Shown in pieces: positions 25,287-33,787 of a stretch of 64,000 nt of DNA (the first letter of the stretch is position 1; each line of letters begins with the position of its first letter). The DNA comes from Streptomyces violaceoruber (GTDB taxonomy: Bacteria; Actinomycetota; Actinomycetes; Streptomycetales; Streptomycetaceae). Under the pieces are notes generated by a model. That model saw only the letters and a list, made by a program, of their open reading frames with translations. It ran no database searches and was not told the DNA's origin. Both the position numbers and the translations under genes were made by a program. Location: contig JODI01000014.1 in the NCBI GenBank assembly GCA_000720805.1, positions 181,003 through 245,002 on the forward strand, written 5' to 3'.

Positions 25287-26558
25287 TCAGACCGTTTCGC
25301 GGACGGCGCGGGCCAGGATGCTCAGACCCGCGTCCAGTTCCTCGGGTGTGATGGTGAGCGCCGGGAGGAGCTTGACGACCTCGCTCTCGGGACCGGACGT
25401 CTCGACGAGCAGCCCGAGTTCGAAGGCCCGCTTCGCGATGCGTCCGGCACGGTCCTTGTCGTGGAACTCCATGCCCCAGACGAGCCCGCGACCCCGGTAC
25501 TCCTTGATGTCGGCGAGGTTCTCCTCCGTGATGGCGATGAACGCCTGCTCGACCTGCTCGCCTCGCTTGCGGGTCTGCTTCTCCATCGCGGAGCCGTCCG
25601 CCCAGTACGCCTCCAGCGTGGCGGTGGCCGTCACAAAGGCGGGGTTGTTGCCGCGGAAGGTGCCGTTGTGCTCGCCCGGCTCCCAGATGTCCAGCTCGGG
25701 CGTGAACAGGCACAGCGACATGGGCAGGCCGTAACCGCTGATGGACTTGGACACGGTGACGATGTCCGGGGTGATGCCCGCCTCCTCGAAGGAGAAGAAC
25801 GCACCGGTCCGCCCGCAGCCCATCTGGATGTCGTCGACGATGAGCAGCATGTCCTGTCGCTCGCACAGCTCCTTCAGCGCGCGCAGCCACTCCGGGCGGG
25901 CGACGTTGATGCCGCCCTCGCCCTGCACGGTCTCCACGATCACCGCGGCGGGCTTGTTGAGGCCCGAACCCTGGTCCTCCAGGAGCCGCTCGAACCAGAG
26001 GAAGTCCTCCACCGTGCCTTCGAAGTAGTTGTCGAAGGGCATCGGCGTGCCGTGCACCAGCGGGATGCCGGCCCCGGCCCGCTTGAAGGCGTTGCCGGTC
26101 ACGGCGAGCGAGCCGAGCGACATGCCGTGGAAGGCGTTGGTGAAGGACACGATCGACTCGCGCCCCTTCACCTTGCGCGCCAGTTTCAGCGCGGCCTCCA
26201 CGGCGTTGGTGCCGGTCGGACCCGGGAACATGACCTTGTACGGCAGGTCGCGCGGGCGCAGCACGTGGTTCTGGAAGGCCTCGAGGAAGGCCCGCTTGGC
26301 GGTGGTCGACATGTCGAGCCCGTGCGTGACGCCGTCCCGCTCCAGGTAGTCGATCAACGCCCGTTTCAGGACGGGGTTGTTGTGTCCGTAGTTCAGTGAG
26401 CCGGCGCCGGCGAAGAAGTCGAGGTACTCGTGGCCGTCCTCGTCGTACATGCGGCTGCCCTGAGCACGGTCGAAGATGACGGGCCAGCCGCGGCAGTAGC
26501 TGCGTACCTCGGACTCGAGGGTCTCGAAGACGCTGAGGTCGGGCTGGGTGATGGTCAC
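25287..26558 (-). CDS. ectB: Diaminobutyrate-2-oxoglutarate transaminase
   Basis: A 423-residue class III PLP aminotransferase making L-2,4-diaminobutyrate from aspartate semialdehyde, the first ectoine step. FETLESEVRSYCRGWPVIF is the EctB N-terminus; LDFFAGAGSLNYGHNNP, the PLP-ring Asp in IVDDIQMGCGRTG, and the Schiff-base Lys in VTVSKSISGYGLPMS follow in order. Length is normal. The 104-bp gap to ectA contains a 17-bp triple repeat. Confidence 0.96.
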   Translation of the reverse strand: MTITQPDLSVFETLESEVRSYCRGWPVIFDRAQGSRMYDEDGHEYLDFFAGAGSLNYGHNNPVLKRALIDYLERDGVTHGLDMSTTAKRAFLEAFQNHVLRPRDLPYKVMFPGPTGTNAVEAALKLARKVKGRESIVSFTNAFHGMSLGSLAVTGNAFKRAGAGIPLVHGTPMPFDNYFEGTVEDFLWFERLLEDQGSGLNKPAAVIVETVQGEGGINVARPEWLRALKELCERQDMLLIVDDIQMGCGRTGAFFSFEEAGITPDIVTVSKSISGYGLPMSLCLFTPELDIWEPGEHNGTFRGNNPAFVTATATLEAYWADGSAMEKQTRKRGEQVEQAFIAITEENLADIKEYRGRGLVWGMEFHDKDRAGRIAKRAFELGLLVETSGPESEVVKLLPALTITPEELDAGLSILARAVRETV

Positions 26559-26626
26559 GCGAATCGCTCCTCGTTGCGTGGGGGGATGCAGGGGGAGTGG
26601 CAGGGGGGTGGTCTGCAGGGTGGGGC

Positions 26627-26677
26627 GGTCAGGCGGAGGGAGTGGTCAGGCCCAAGGAGTGGTCAGGCAGGGGGCGT
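26627..26677. repeat. Three 17-bp tandem repeats at the ectA-ectB junction
   Basis: Units starting at 26627, 26644 and 26661 share GGTCAGGC and an exact 17-bp period, with GGAGT ending the first two. The third unit overlaps the last codons of ectA. The same GGTCAGGC core forms the larger array at 28127-28346. Confidence 0.75.
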
Positions 26678-27190
26678 GAGGGACAGCGGCCCGATGCGGT
26701 AGAGCACTTCCGGGTCGTGCGGCCCGTCCGGGAACAGGCCCGCGTCGAAGAGCACCTCGCGCTCCAGCCGGGCGCCGTGGCGCTCGGCGAACGACGTGAA
26801 CAGGCGCTCCGAGGCGGTGTTGCCCGGGGTGATGGTGGTCTCGAGGGTGGTCAGCCCGCGCTCGGCGACGGTCCGCGCGACCAGCCCGTCCAGCAGCGCG
26901 GCGGCGAGCCCGCGCCCGCGGTGCGCCTCGTCCACCGCCACCTGCCAGATGAGCAGGGTGTCCGGGCGGTCGGGGCGGACGTAGCCGGTGACGAAGCCGA
27001 TCGGTTCCCCCGACGCGTCGCTTTCGTCGCGTGCGACGGCCGACGTGGCGGCGAAGTCGCGACACCACAGCAGATAGCTGTACGAGGAGTTCAGGTCGAG
27101 GACCTTCGAGTCCCGGGCCATCCGCCACAGCGCGGCGCCGTCCGCCACCGACGGACGGTCGATTTGCAGGTCTGCTTGTGCGGCAGTCAT
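26663..27190 (-). CDS. ectA: L-2,4-diaminobutyrate N-gamma-acetyltransferase
   Basis: A 175-residue GNAT enzyme acetylating diaminobutyrate in ectoine synthesis. QIDRPSVADGAALWRMARDS and KVLDLNSSYSYLLWCRDF are EctA-specific; EAHRGRGLAAALLDGLV is the acetyl-CoA loop and TLETTITPGNTASERLFTSF the C-terminal motif. It is the first gene of ectABCD. No purine-rich ribosome site is visible within 20 bases of ATG 27190, so initiation may be leaderless or otherwise unusual. Confidence 0.95.
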   Translation of the reverse strand: MTAAQADLQIDRPSVADGAALWRMARDSKVLDLNSSYSYLLWCRDFAATSAVARDESDASGEPIGFVTGYVRPDRPDTLLIWQVAVDEAHRGRGLAAALLDGLVARTVAERGLTTLETTITPGNTASERLFTSFAERHGARLEREVLFDAGLFPDGPHDPEVLYRIGPLSLTPPA

Positions 27191-27481
27191 GCGAAATGAA
27201 TTTACCGAGGGAAATTGAAAAATGCATCGCCGGGTGGGGTTACGTCCGGACGCCGACTGTGTTAGCGCGTGGGCACGTGCGGAGATATGTGCTGTTTTGA
27301 CCCGAACGTATAGGTAGAAATGGGACGCGCTGTGTAACGCGTCACAACCATGTAACCTGCACGAGATCTGCCCGAATTTCCCTGCTTGGCGTTCGCAGAA
27401 TCTTTGCGTTTAGGTTGAGAAAAAGCGGGCAGGAGAATACGGGAAGCTATGCATTAGTAGTTTCCCATAATTACCCGTGAA
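27191..27481. promoter_or_regulatory. A/T-rich ect operon control region
   Basis: This 291-bp gap upstream of ectA is conspicuously A/T-richer than the rest of the window (for example GGGAAATTGAAAAATGCATC and TAGTTTCCCATAATTACCC). TGTGTAACGCGTCACA (27332-27347) has TGTG/CACA ends around an ACGCGT core and looks like a protein-binding site. No reliable -35/-10 pair could be chosen on the minus strand. Osmotic or stress control is expected from the pathway, not shown. Confidence 0.5.
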
Positions 27482-28009
27482 TTATGCTCCGGTTACCCCG
27501 TCGATTCGCTCCCGGAGAATGTCCGCGTGCCCGTTGTGCCGTGCGTACTCCTCGATCATGTGGACGTACACCCAGCGCAGACTGACCTCCAGGCCGGCCA
27601 TCGGCCCGTCCGCTATCCGCCCGAGGTCGTCCAGTGACCGCCCGGCGCACAGTTCCTCGCCGCGGGCGATCTCCCGCTTCCAGGCGGCGAGCGCGTCGTC
27701 GAGCCCGTGCTCCGGGTCGAGGGCGTATCCGTTCCCCTTCTCGTACACCGGCGGTACGTCGAGCCCCGCGGCCACCCGCTGGAACCAGTTCCGCTCGACC
27801 TCCGCGAGGTGCTGCACCAGCCCGAGCACGGTGAGCGACGACGGCTCGGCGGAAGCGGTGCGCACCTGCGCGTCGTCCAGCTCCGCGCACTTCAGCTCCA
27901 GCGTGGCGCGGTGGAAGGCGAGCCAGCTCTCGAGCATGGGCCGCTCCGCACCGGTCATGAGGGGGACGGGGCGGCCGTCGGGGAGGGTGAGAGGTGTGTC
28001 GGTGGTCAT
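27482..28009 (-). CDS. DinB-superfamily (DUF664-like) protein
   Basis: A 175-residue four-helix-bundle protein. His in [12 protein letters not shown] and the pair in [14 protein letters not shown] form the metal-binding triad of the DinB/YfiT fold. Such proteins include mycothiol-dependent enzymes in actinobacteria, but no specific reaction can be assigned. ATG 28009 is the start; an earlier in-frame ATG at 28021 is less likely. It reads in the same direction as ectA but from 291 bp away. Confidence 0.82.
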   Translation of the reverse strand: MTTDTPLTLPDGRPVPLMTGAERPMLESWLAFHRATLELKCAELDDAQVRTASAEPSSLTVLGLVQHLAEVERNWFQRVAAGLDVPPVYEKGNGYALDPEHGLDDALAAWKREIARGEELCAGRSLDDLGRIADGPMAGLEVSLRWVYVHMIEEYARHNGHADILRERIDGVTGA

Positions 28010-28126
28010 GAAGCCGAGCATGCCACGGGCGTTTTCGGCTCGACCGGCGTTTCGGACAAGGCCGTAGGGCGCGGTCGGCGTCTGGGCCTGGGAGGGGTGG
28101 CCAGATCACTGGCGGCACAGCCGGCC

Positions 28127-28346
28127 GGTCACGCGTCGGCCCGCGCAGCCGTCGGTCAGGCGGCAGGGTGCACAGCTGGCCGGTCAGGCGTAAGGCCGCG
28201 CAGCCGTCGGTCAGGCGGCAGGGTGCACAGCCATGGGTCAGGCGTGAGGCCGAACAGTCGTCCGGTCAGGCGTAAGGCCGCGCAGTCGTCCGGTCAGGCG
28301 GCAGGGCGCACAGCCGGCCGGTCACGTGCCCGGCCGCACAGCCCAG
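28127..28346. repeat. Eight-unit 27/28-bp direct tandem array
   Basis: GGTCA begins units at 28127, 28154, 28182, 28209, 28236, 28264, 28292 and 28320, giving a strict 27- or 28-bp period. Units alternate between two sequence classes (GGTCAGGCGGCAGGGTGCAC and GGTCAGGCGTAAGGCCGCGC types). The array fills most of the 353-bp gap between the aminotransferase stop and the DinB gene. It has no unique spacers, so it is not CRISPR. Function unknown; protein-binding array or minisatellite are the options. Confidence 0.88.
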
Positions 28347-28362
28347 GGGGCCTCGGCCACCC

Positions 28363-29463
28363 CTACTGCCACGCCTGCTCCGCCGCCCGCAACGCCCCCT
28401 CCACATCCACGCGCAGCCCCTTCGCGGCCAGCGCCGCGCCCAGCGCCGACAGGCTCGCCCGCACAGCGCCCCGGGTCGCGTCCACTCCGTAGTGGTTGAC
28501 CCGGATCATCTCCTTGGCCAGCGCGCCGCCGCCCGCCGCCAGCGGCGCCGCCGGATCCGACTCCAGCGCCCGGGTCACCAGCTCCGACGCCACCACGCCC
28601 GACGGTGCCCTCAGCGTCGTGGCGACCGGGGCCGCGTCCCGGTCCTCGTACACGTACGGCTCCAGGCCGCCGCCCAGCGCCCGGGCGCCCGCGCGGGTCG
28701 CCGAGGCCGCGCGGCGGTGCCGGGCCGTCACCGCGTCCAGACCGTCCGCCTCGATTCGCTCCACGCACGCCTCCAGCGCCAGCATCTCCAGTTGGGCCGG
28801 TGCGTGCGGCAGCGTCGTGCGGCCGCCGTCGAGCCACCGTTCCTTCCAGTCCAGCAGCGAGAGGTACGACCGTCGCGGCGCCCCCGGGTTCGCCGCCATC
28901 CGCGCCCATGCCCGCGCGCTCACCGACACCGCCGACACACCCGCCGGTCCGCCCATCGCCTTCTGTGCCCCGATCACGCACAGGTCCACGCCCCACGCGT
29001 CCGGCAGCACCGGCTCGGCCCCGACCGACGCGACGGCGTCCAGGTAGAAGAGGGCACCCCGCTCCCGTACGACCTCGCCGATCTCCGCGACCGGGTTGGT
29101 GTTGCCGGTCGCGGCCTCCGCGTGGACCAGGGACACGAAGTCGATCTCCGGGTGCTCGGCGAAGGACTCCCGTATCTGCTCGGCCGTGACCGCAGTGTGG
29201 AAGGGCACCGCGAGGTCGATCACCGTGGCGCCGCAGTCCCGCAGCCAGTTCCCGAAGGTCTGCCCGTAGGGGCCGGTGATGACGTTCAGTGCCGTCGTGC
29301 CGGGACCGGCGGCCGCACGGATCGCGCCCTCCAGCGGCAGCAGCGCCTCGCCCTGCATGATCACGACGTCCTGCTCGGTGCGCAGCAGCCGTGCCACACG
29401 GTCCTCGACGGACGCGAAGCGCGCCGCGGTCAACGGGGCCAGATCCAGGAACGGGTGCGTCAC
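28363..29463 (-). CDS. Class V aminotransferase (alanine/serine-glyoxylate type)
   Basis: A 366-residue PLP enzyme. VIMQGEALLPLEGAI and VITGPYGQTFGNWL are typical of the serine-pyruvate/alanine-glyoxylate group, LVHAEAATGNTNPV and YLDAVASVGAEP carry cofactor contacts, and VIGAQKAMGGPAGVS has the Schiff-base Lys. I favour GTG 29463 because GAGAG sits about 7 bases upstream; GTG 29484 and TTG 29490 are in-frame alternatives that would place part of a repeat in the coding region. It is divergent from an amino-acid ABC importer, hinting at a shared amino-acid substrate. Confidence 0.83.
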   Translation of the reverse strand: MTHPFLDLAPLTAARFASVEDRVARLLRTEQDVVIMQGEALLPLEGAIRAAAGPGTTALNVITGPYGQTFGNWLRDCGATVIDLAVPFHTAVTAEQIRESFAEHPEIDFVSLVHAEAATGNTNPVAEIGEVVRERGALFYLDAVASVGAEPVLPDAWGVDLCVIGAQKAMGGPAGVSAVSVSARAWARMAANPGAPRRSYLSLLDWKERWLDGGRTTLPHAPAQLEMLALEACVERIEADGLDAVTARHRRAASATRAGARALGGGLEPYVYEDRDAAPVATTLRAPSGVVASELVTRALESDPAAPLAAGGGALAKEMIRVNHYGVDATRGAVRASLSALGAALAAKGLRVDVEGALRAAEQAWQ

Positions 29464-29474
29464 GGCGGTGCTCT

Positions 29475-29537
29475 CTTCACTCACGGACAACGAGCTTCAC
29501 TCACGGGGTAACGAGTCTCACTCACGGGGTAGACGAG
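29475..29537. repeat. Three direct repeats upstream of class V aminotransferase
   Basis: Units at 29475-29494, 29495-29515 and 29516-29537 share TCACTCACGG and end in ACGAG. They sit just upstream of the favoured start GTG 29463, where activator or repressor binding would affect transcription. Confidence 0.75.
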
Positions 29538-29635
29538 ACGAGGGTAACCGGCCTCCTCGTACGTACGGGCGCCTGTCACCCTGTCCGGCGGCCGGCGATT
29601 TCGTAGGTCGGGCAGCTTCGTAGCCATCGGATTGG

Positions 29636-29664
29636 TTTGAGCAACTCAAACTTTTCCTTATAAC
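29636..29664 (+). promoter_or_regulatory. Promoter with overlapping palindrome, amino-acid ABC operon
   Basis: TTTGAGCAACTCAAA (29636-29650) is a perfect palindrome (7-bp arms if G29635/C29651 are counted). Its left arm serves as a possible -35 (TTGAGC), and TATAAC (29659-29664) follows at 16-base spacing as a good -10. A regulator bound to the palindrome would cover the -35. The ABC substrate-binding gene begins 43 bases further on. Confidence 0.6.
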
Positions 29665-29706
29665 CTGAAACCGGTAGTCCCCAAGATCCCCACAGGAAGG
29701 CCCGCC

Positions 29707-30558
29707 GTGAACACGCTCCTCGGGCGCCGGACCCGCGTCCTGGCCGCCATCACCGCGACGGCCGGGCTGGCGCTCGTGTCCGCCTGCACCTCCACCGACG
29801 ACGGCGGCAGCGGCTCGAAGACCGCCGCCGGCGGGGTCGAGGTCGTCAAGGCCGGGCAGCTCACCACCTGCACGCATCTGCCGTACCCGCCCTTCCAGTC
29901 GGAAGTCGACGGCAAGGTGCAGGGCTTCGACGTGTCGCTGATCGACCTGGTCGCCAAGGACCTGGGCGTGAAGCAGGTGATCCGTGACACCCCGTTCGAG
30001 AACTTCAAGACCGGCGCCTTCCTGAACTCGGGTGGGTGCGATCTGGCCGCGGCCGGCATGACCATCACCGAGGAACGCAAGAAGAACGTCGACTTCTCCG
30101 ACCCGTACTTCAACGCCACCCAGGCCGTCCTGGTCGACAAGAAGAGCGGCGTCAACTCCCTCGCCGACGTGAAGGCCAAGAACGTCAAGCTCGGCGCCCA
30201 GGCGCAGACCACCGGCGAGGAGTACGTTCAGAAGAAGGGCTTCGACGCGGTCTCCTTCGAGTCCTCCGACGCCGTCCTCAACGGCCTGCGCACCGGCCAG
30301 GTCAAGGCGGTCGTCATCGACTACCCGGTCGTGCAGGGCTGGCTGAAGACCAAGGCCAACGCCGACGCCTTCAAGGTCGTGGACAACCTCAACACCGGTG
30401 AGCAGTACGGCTTCACGGTCAAGAAGGGCAACACCAAGCTGCTGGCCGCCATCAACAAGGCGATCAAGGACGCCAAGGCCGACGGCACGTACAAGAAGCT
30501 GTACGAGAAGTGGATCGGCCCGTACGACGCGTCCGCGGCCTCGCCGTCCGCCTCATGA
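29707..30558 (+). CDS. Amino-acid ABC transporter substrate-binding lipoprotein
   Basis: A 283-residue periplasmic-binding-protein fold lipoprotein (SBP_bac_3 family). The signal ends in the lipobox LVSAC (Cys about 27). [21 protein letters not shown] and [20 protein letters not shown] are the ligand-binding hallmarks of the glutamate/glutamine/polar amino-acid group. GTG 29707 is preceded by AGGAAGG at 6 bases. Its stop overlaps the permease start (ATGA). Confidence 0.9.
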   Translation: MNTLLGRRTRVLAAITATAGLALVSACTSTDDGGSGSKTAAGGVEVVKAGQLTTCTHLPYPPFQSEVDGKVQGFDVSLIDLVAKDLGVKQVIRDTPFENFKTGAFLNSGGCDLAAAGMTITEERKKNVDFSDPYFNATQAVLVDKKSGVNSLADVKAKNVKLGAQAQTTGEEYVQKKGFDAVSFESSDAVLNGLRTGQVKAVVIDYPVVQGWLKTKANADAFKVVDNLNTGEQYGFTVKKGNTKLLAAINKAIKDAKADGTYKKLYEKWIGPYDASAASPSAS

Positions 30559-31391
30559 CCGCTCCCGCGAAGGTCGAGGACCCGCCACGCAAGAAGGGGA
30601 TGACCCGGCGGCAGAAGCGCCGCCTGTCGCGCGGCGCGCAGTACGTCGTGTTCGTCGCCGCGGTGATCGCCTTCGCCCTCTCGGCGGACTGGGGGCGCCT
30701 GAAGAACCAGTTCGCGCAGGCCGACATCGCCGAGCAGATGTTCCCGGACGTCATCACGCTGGCGCTGAAGAACACCGTGCTGTTCACCGTGTCCGGCTTC
30801 GCCGTCGGACTGGTGCTCGGCCTGGTCATCGCGCTGATGCGGCTGTCGTCGGTGGGTCCCTACCGCTGGCTCGCCGGGATCTACATCGAGATCTTCCGCG
30901 GCCTGCCCGCCCTGCTGATCTTCATCTTCATCGGCGTGGCCGTGCCGCTCGCCTTCCCGGGCACGGAGATCATCGGCGGCACCTACGGCAAGGTCGCCCT
31001 CGCGCTCGGCCTGGTCGCTGCCGCGTACATGGCGGAGACGATCCGCGCGGGCATCCAGGCGGTGCCCAAGGGCCAGATGGAAGCGGCCCGTTCCCTCGGC
31101 TTCTCACCCGCCCGCGCGATGATCTCGATCATCATCCCGCAGGCCTTCCGGATCATCCTCCCGCCGCTGACCAACGAACTCGTCCTCCTCTTCAAGGACT
31201 CCTCGCTGGTGCTGTTCCTCGGTGTCACCCTGGAGGAGCGCGAACTGTCCAAGTACGGCCGCGACCTGGCCAGTACGACCGCCAACTCCACGCCGATCCT
31301 CGTCGCCGGCCTGTGCTATCTGCTGGTCACGATCCCGCTCGGCTTCGTCGTACGCCGCATGGAGGCGAAGGCCCAGGAGGCCGTGAAATGA
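30555..31391 (+). CDS. Amino-acid ABC transporter permease
   Basis: A 278-residue membrane component of the HisM/GlnP type. A basic cytoplasmic N-terminus ([16 protein letters not shown]) precedes about five membrane helices; [16 protein letters not shown] and the EAA loop [20 protein letters not shown] (ATPase contact) identify the family. It starts within the stop of the binding-protein gene and ends within the start of the ATPase gene, both by 4-bp ATGA overlaps. One permease gene implies a homodimer. Confidence 0.92.
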   Translation: MTAPAKVEDPPRKKGMTRRQKRRLSRGAQYVVFVAAVIAFALSADWGRLKNQFAQADIAEQMFPDVITLALKNTVLFTVSGFAVGLVLGLVIALMRLSSVGPYRWLAGIYIEIFRGLPALLIFIFIGVAVPLAFPGTEIIGGTYGKVALALGLVAAAYMAETIRAGIQAVPKGQMEAARSLGFSPARAMISIIIPQAFRIILPPLTNELVLLFKDSSLVLFLGVTLEERELSKYGRDLASTTANSTPILVAGLCYLLVTIPLGFVVRRMEAKAQEAVK

Positions 31392-32200
31392 GCGAGAACA
31401 CTCCTGGGGCGCACCCGGAGATCCAGGTCCGGGGCCTGCACAAGTCGTTCGGCGACAACGAGGTGCTGCGCGGCATCGACCTGGAGATCGGCCAGGGCGA
31501 GGTCGTCTGTGTGATCGGCCCGTCCGGTTCCGGCAAGTCGACGCTGCTGAGGTGCGTGAACCTCCTGGAGGAACCCACCAAGGGCCAGGTCTTCGTCGGC
31601 GGGACCGAGTTGACGGACCCCGATGTCGACATCGACGCCGTACGCCGCCGGATCGGCATGGTCTTCCAGCAGTTCAACCTGTTCCCGCACGTGACCGTGA
31701 CCGAGAACCTCACGCTGCCGCAGCGGCGGGTGCTCGGGCGCGGCAAGGCCGAGGCCGCGAAGGTGGCCGCCGAGAACCTGGAACGCGTGGGTCTGGCCGA
31801 GAAGGCCGACGCGTACCCCGCCTCGCTCTCCGGCGGCCAGCAGCAGCGCGTCGCGATCGCCCGCGCGCTCGCCATGGGCCCCGCGGTGATGCTGTTCGAC
31901 GAGCCGACCTCGGCGCTCGACCCGGAGCTGGTGGGCGATGTCCTCGCGGTCATGCGCATGCTCGCGCACGAGGGCATGACGATGATGGTCGTCACCCATG
32001 AGATGACCTTCGCCCGCGAGGTCGCCGACCGGGTCGTCTTCATGGACGGTGGAGTGATCGTCGAGGACGGCACCCCCGAGCAGGTCATCGGCGCCCCCCG
32101 CCACGCACGCACCCGCCACTTCCTCTCCCGCCTCCTCGACCCGGCGATGGCCGAGGTGGAGGAGGGGAGGCCGGACCAGACGGGCGAGGCCGGGCGGTAG
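31388..32200 (+). CDS. Amino-acid ABC transporter ATPase
   Basis: A 270-residue ABC ATPase of the GlnQ/polar amino-acid type. Walker [10 protein letters not shown] (about 44-52), Q-loop FQQFNLFPH, signature LSGGQQQR, Walker [13 protein letters not shown] and switch His in VVTHEM are all present. It completes the importer begun at 29707 and is followed after 18 bases by an amidohydrolase gene on the same strand. Confidence 0.94.
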   Translation: MSENTPGAHPEIQVRGLHKSFGDNEVLRGIDLEIGQGEVVCVIGPSGSGKSTLLRCVNLLEEPTKGQVFVGGTELTDPDVDIDAVRRRIGMVFQQFNLFPHVTVTENLTLPQRRVLGRGKAEAAKVAAENLERVGLAEKADAYPASLSGGQQQRVAIARALAMGPAVMLFDEPTSALDPELVGDVLAVMRMLAHEGMTMMVVTHEMTFAREVADRVVFMDGGVIVEDGTPEQVIGAPRHARTRHFLSRLLDPAMAEVEEGRPDQTGEAGR

Positions 32201-32218
32201 CTCACTAAGGTGCCGTAC

Positions 32219-33310
32219 ATGAGCGATCAGGCGGTGCTGCACGTGAAGGGCAGGGTCCTCATCGGACCCGAGGACGTCCGCGACGAACTGTGGGTGGTCG
32301 ACGGCCGCGTCTCCCACGACCGTCCCCTCCTCGCCCGTGACGTCCGTACGGTGGAGGGCTGGGCGCTGCCGGGCCTGGTCGACGCGCACTGTCACGTGGG
32401 CCTCGGCCCGCACGGCCCGGTGGACGAGGACGTGGCCGAGAAGCAGGCGCTGACCGACCGCGAGGCCGGCACCCTGCTGATCCGCGACGCGGGTTCGCCC
32501 TCCGACACCCGCTGGATCGACGACCGCGAGGACCTCCCGAAGATCATCCGCGCGGGCCGGCACATCGCCCGCACCCGGCGCTACATCCGTGGCTTCGCGC
32601 ACGAGATCGAACCGGAGGACCTGGTCGCGTACGTCTCCCGGGAGGCCCGCCGCGGCGACGGCTGGGTCAAGCTGGTCGGCGACTGGATCGACCGCGAGGT
32701 GGGCGACCTGACGCCCAGCTGGCCCCGGGAGGCGGCCGAGGCCGCGATCGCGGAGGCACACCGCCTGGGCGCCCGCGTGACGGCCCACTGCTTCGCCGAG
32801 TCGTCACTGCGCGACCTGGTGGAGTCGGGCATCGACTGCGTCGAACACGCGACGGGCCTGACGGACGACCTGATCCCGCTGTTCGCGTCGCGGGGGGTGG
32901 CCATCGTCCCGACGCTCGTCAACATCGCGACGTTCCCGAAGCTGGCCGAGGGCGGCGAGTCCAAGTTCCCCCGCTGGTCGGCCCATATGCGCCGCCTCCA
33001 CGAACGCCGCTACGACACGGTCCGCAACGCCTATGACGCCGGCATCCCGGTGTACGTCGGCACGGACGCGGGAGGCACCCTGCCGCACGGCCTGGTGGCG
33101 GCGGAGGTGGCGGAACTGGTGACGGCGGGGATTCCTCCGGTGGAGGCGCTTTCGGCGACGACGTGGGGCGCCCGGAAGTGGCTGGGGCGGCCGGGGCTGG
33201 AGGAGGGGGCGGCAGCAGACCTGGTGGTGTACGAACGGGACCCCCGCACGGATGTCCGCGTGCTGGGGGCCCCGTCGCGGGTGGTGCTGGAGGGGCGGGT
33301 GACGGGGTGA
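32219..33310 (+). CDS. Amidohydrolase-superfamily metal-dependent hydrolase
   Basis: A 363-residue imidazolonepropionase-like amidohydrolase. LPGLVDAHCHVGLG carries the His-x-His metal site (about 50-60), RVTAHCFAESSLRDLVESGIDCVEHAT supplies the two later metal His residues, and VYVGTDAGG the catalytic Asp. AAGG lies 8 bases before ATG 32219; an in-frame GTG at 32210 is an alternative. Its place at the end of an amino-acid importer operon suggests hydrolysis of an imported amide, peptide or cyclic compound; substrate unknown. Confidence 0.83.
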   Translation: MSDQAVLHVKGRVLIGPEDVRDELWVVDGRVSHDRPLLARDVRTVEGWALPGLVDAHCHVGLGPHGPVDEDVAEKQALTDREAGTLLIRDAGSPSDTRWIDDREDLPKIIRAGRHIARTRRYIRGFAHEIEPEDLVAYVSREARRGDGWVKLVGDWIDREVGDLTPSWPREAAEAAIAEAHRLGARVTAHCFAESSLRDLVESGIDCVEHATGLTDDLIPLFASRGVAIVPTLVNIATFPKLAEGGESKFPRWSAHMRRLHERRYDTVRNAYDAGIPVYVGTDAGGTLPHGLVAAEVAELVTAGIPPVEALSATTWGARKWLGRPGLEEGAAADLVVYERDPRTDVRVLGAPSRVVLEGRVTG

Positions 33311-33723
33311 GCGAGCCCCGGCCGACCTCTGCCCGACATCTGGGACGGGGGCTCGGGCCCCGCATGACCACGGGCTGACAGGCCCAGCGCCCGGGAGTGC
33401 GGCGCGCCCCTCGACGAGACGGCTGCGCCGATGCCGGCTCGGTTGCTCTGTCGCCCGCGCGAATGCCGCATCCGACTGGAGGGGGCATCGAGGGCCGTGT
33501 CGGTCCCTCTGCGGTGAGTGCCGCGCGACCGGCCGAAGTCAGCCAGGTCAGCGACATCTCGCAGGCGACTCGCCACGGTTGAGTTCACCGGCCAAAGCCC
33601 GGCGAGTTCCGGACCGCGAACGAGTGCCCGTACGTCCTTGCGCCGCCGCCACGCCATCGTCCAGCCGGCTCGGCGACCGGACGGGAGGGTCCGGCCCTCA
33701 ACAGGGCTTCTGTGTCAGGACTG
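33311..33723. other. Gene-free intergenic stretch
   Basis: About 410 bp between the amidohydrolase stop and the promoter of the sugar importer. Short frames exist on both strands but lack ribosome sites, codon bias or recognisable motifs. No strong terminator hairpin or repeat was seen. Confidence 0.5.
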
Positions 33724-33752
33724 TTGACGGCGGAATGAAAACGTTTTAACTT
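33724..33752 (+). promoter_or_regulatory. Promoter with LacI-type operator O1, oligosaccharide ABC operon
   Basis: TTGACG (33724-33729) and TAACTT (33747-33752) form a -35/-10 pair with 17-bp spacing. Between them TGAAAACGTTTTAA (33736-33749) is a near-perfect LacI-family operator (central CpG, mirrored TGAAAA/TTTTNA arms). Repressor binding would directly block RNA polymerase. The likely repressor is the LacI gene at 37434-38495 in the same locus. Confidence 0.75.
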
Positions 33753-33787
33753 CCCCTCACTCCAACTCCGAGACCCGAGGGGGGCCC

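Noticed and set aside
28127..28346. Possible CRISPR array
   Set aside because: Units are contiguous, with no unique spacers between constant repeats, and no cas genes are nearby.
33311..33723. Possible decayed transposase or hypothetical gene
   Set aside because: Short frames on both strands lack motifs, ribosome sites and terminal inverted repeats.
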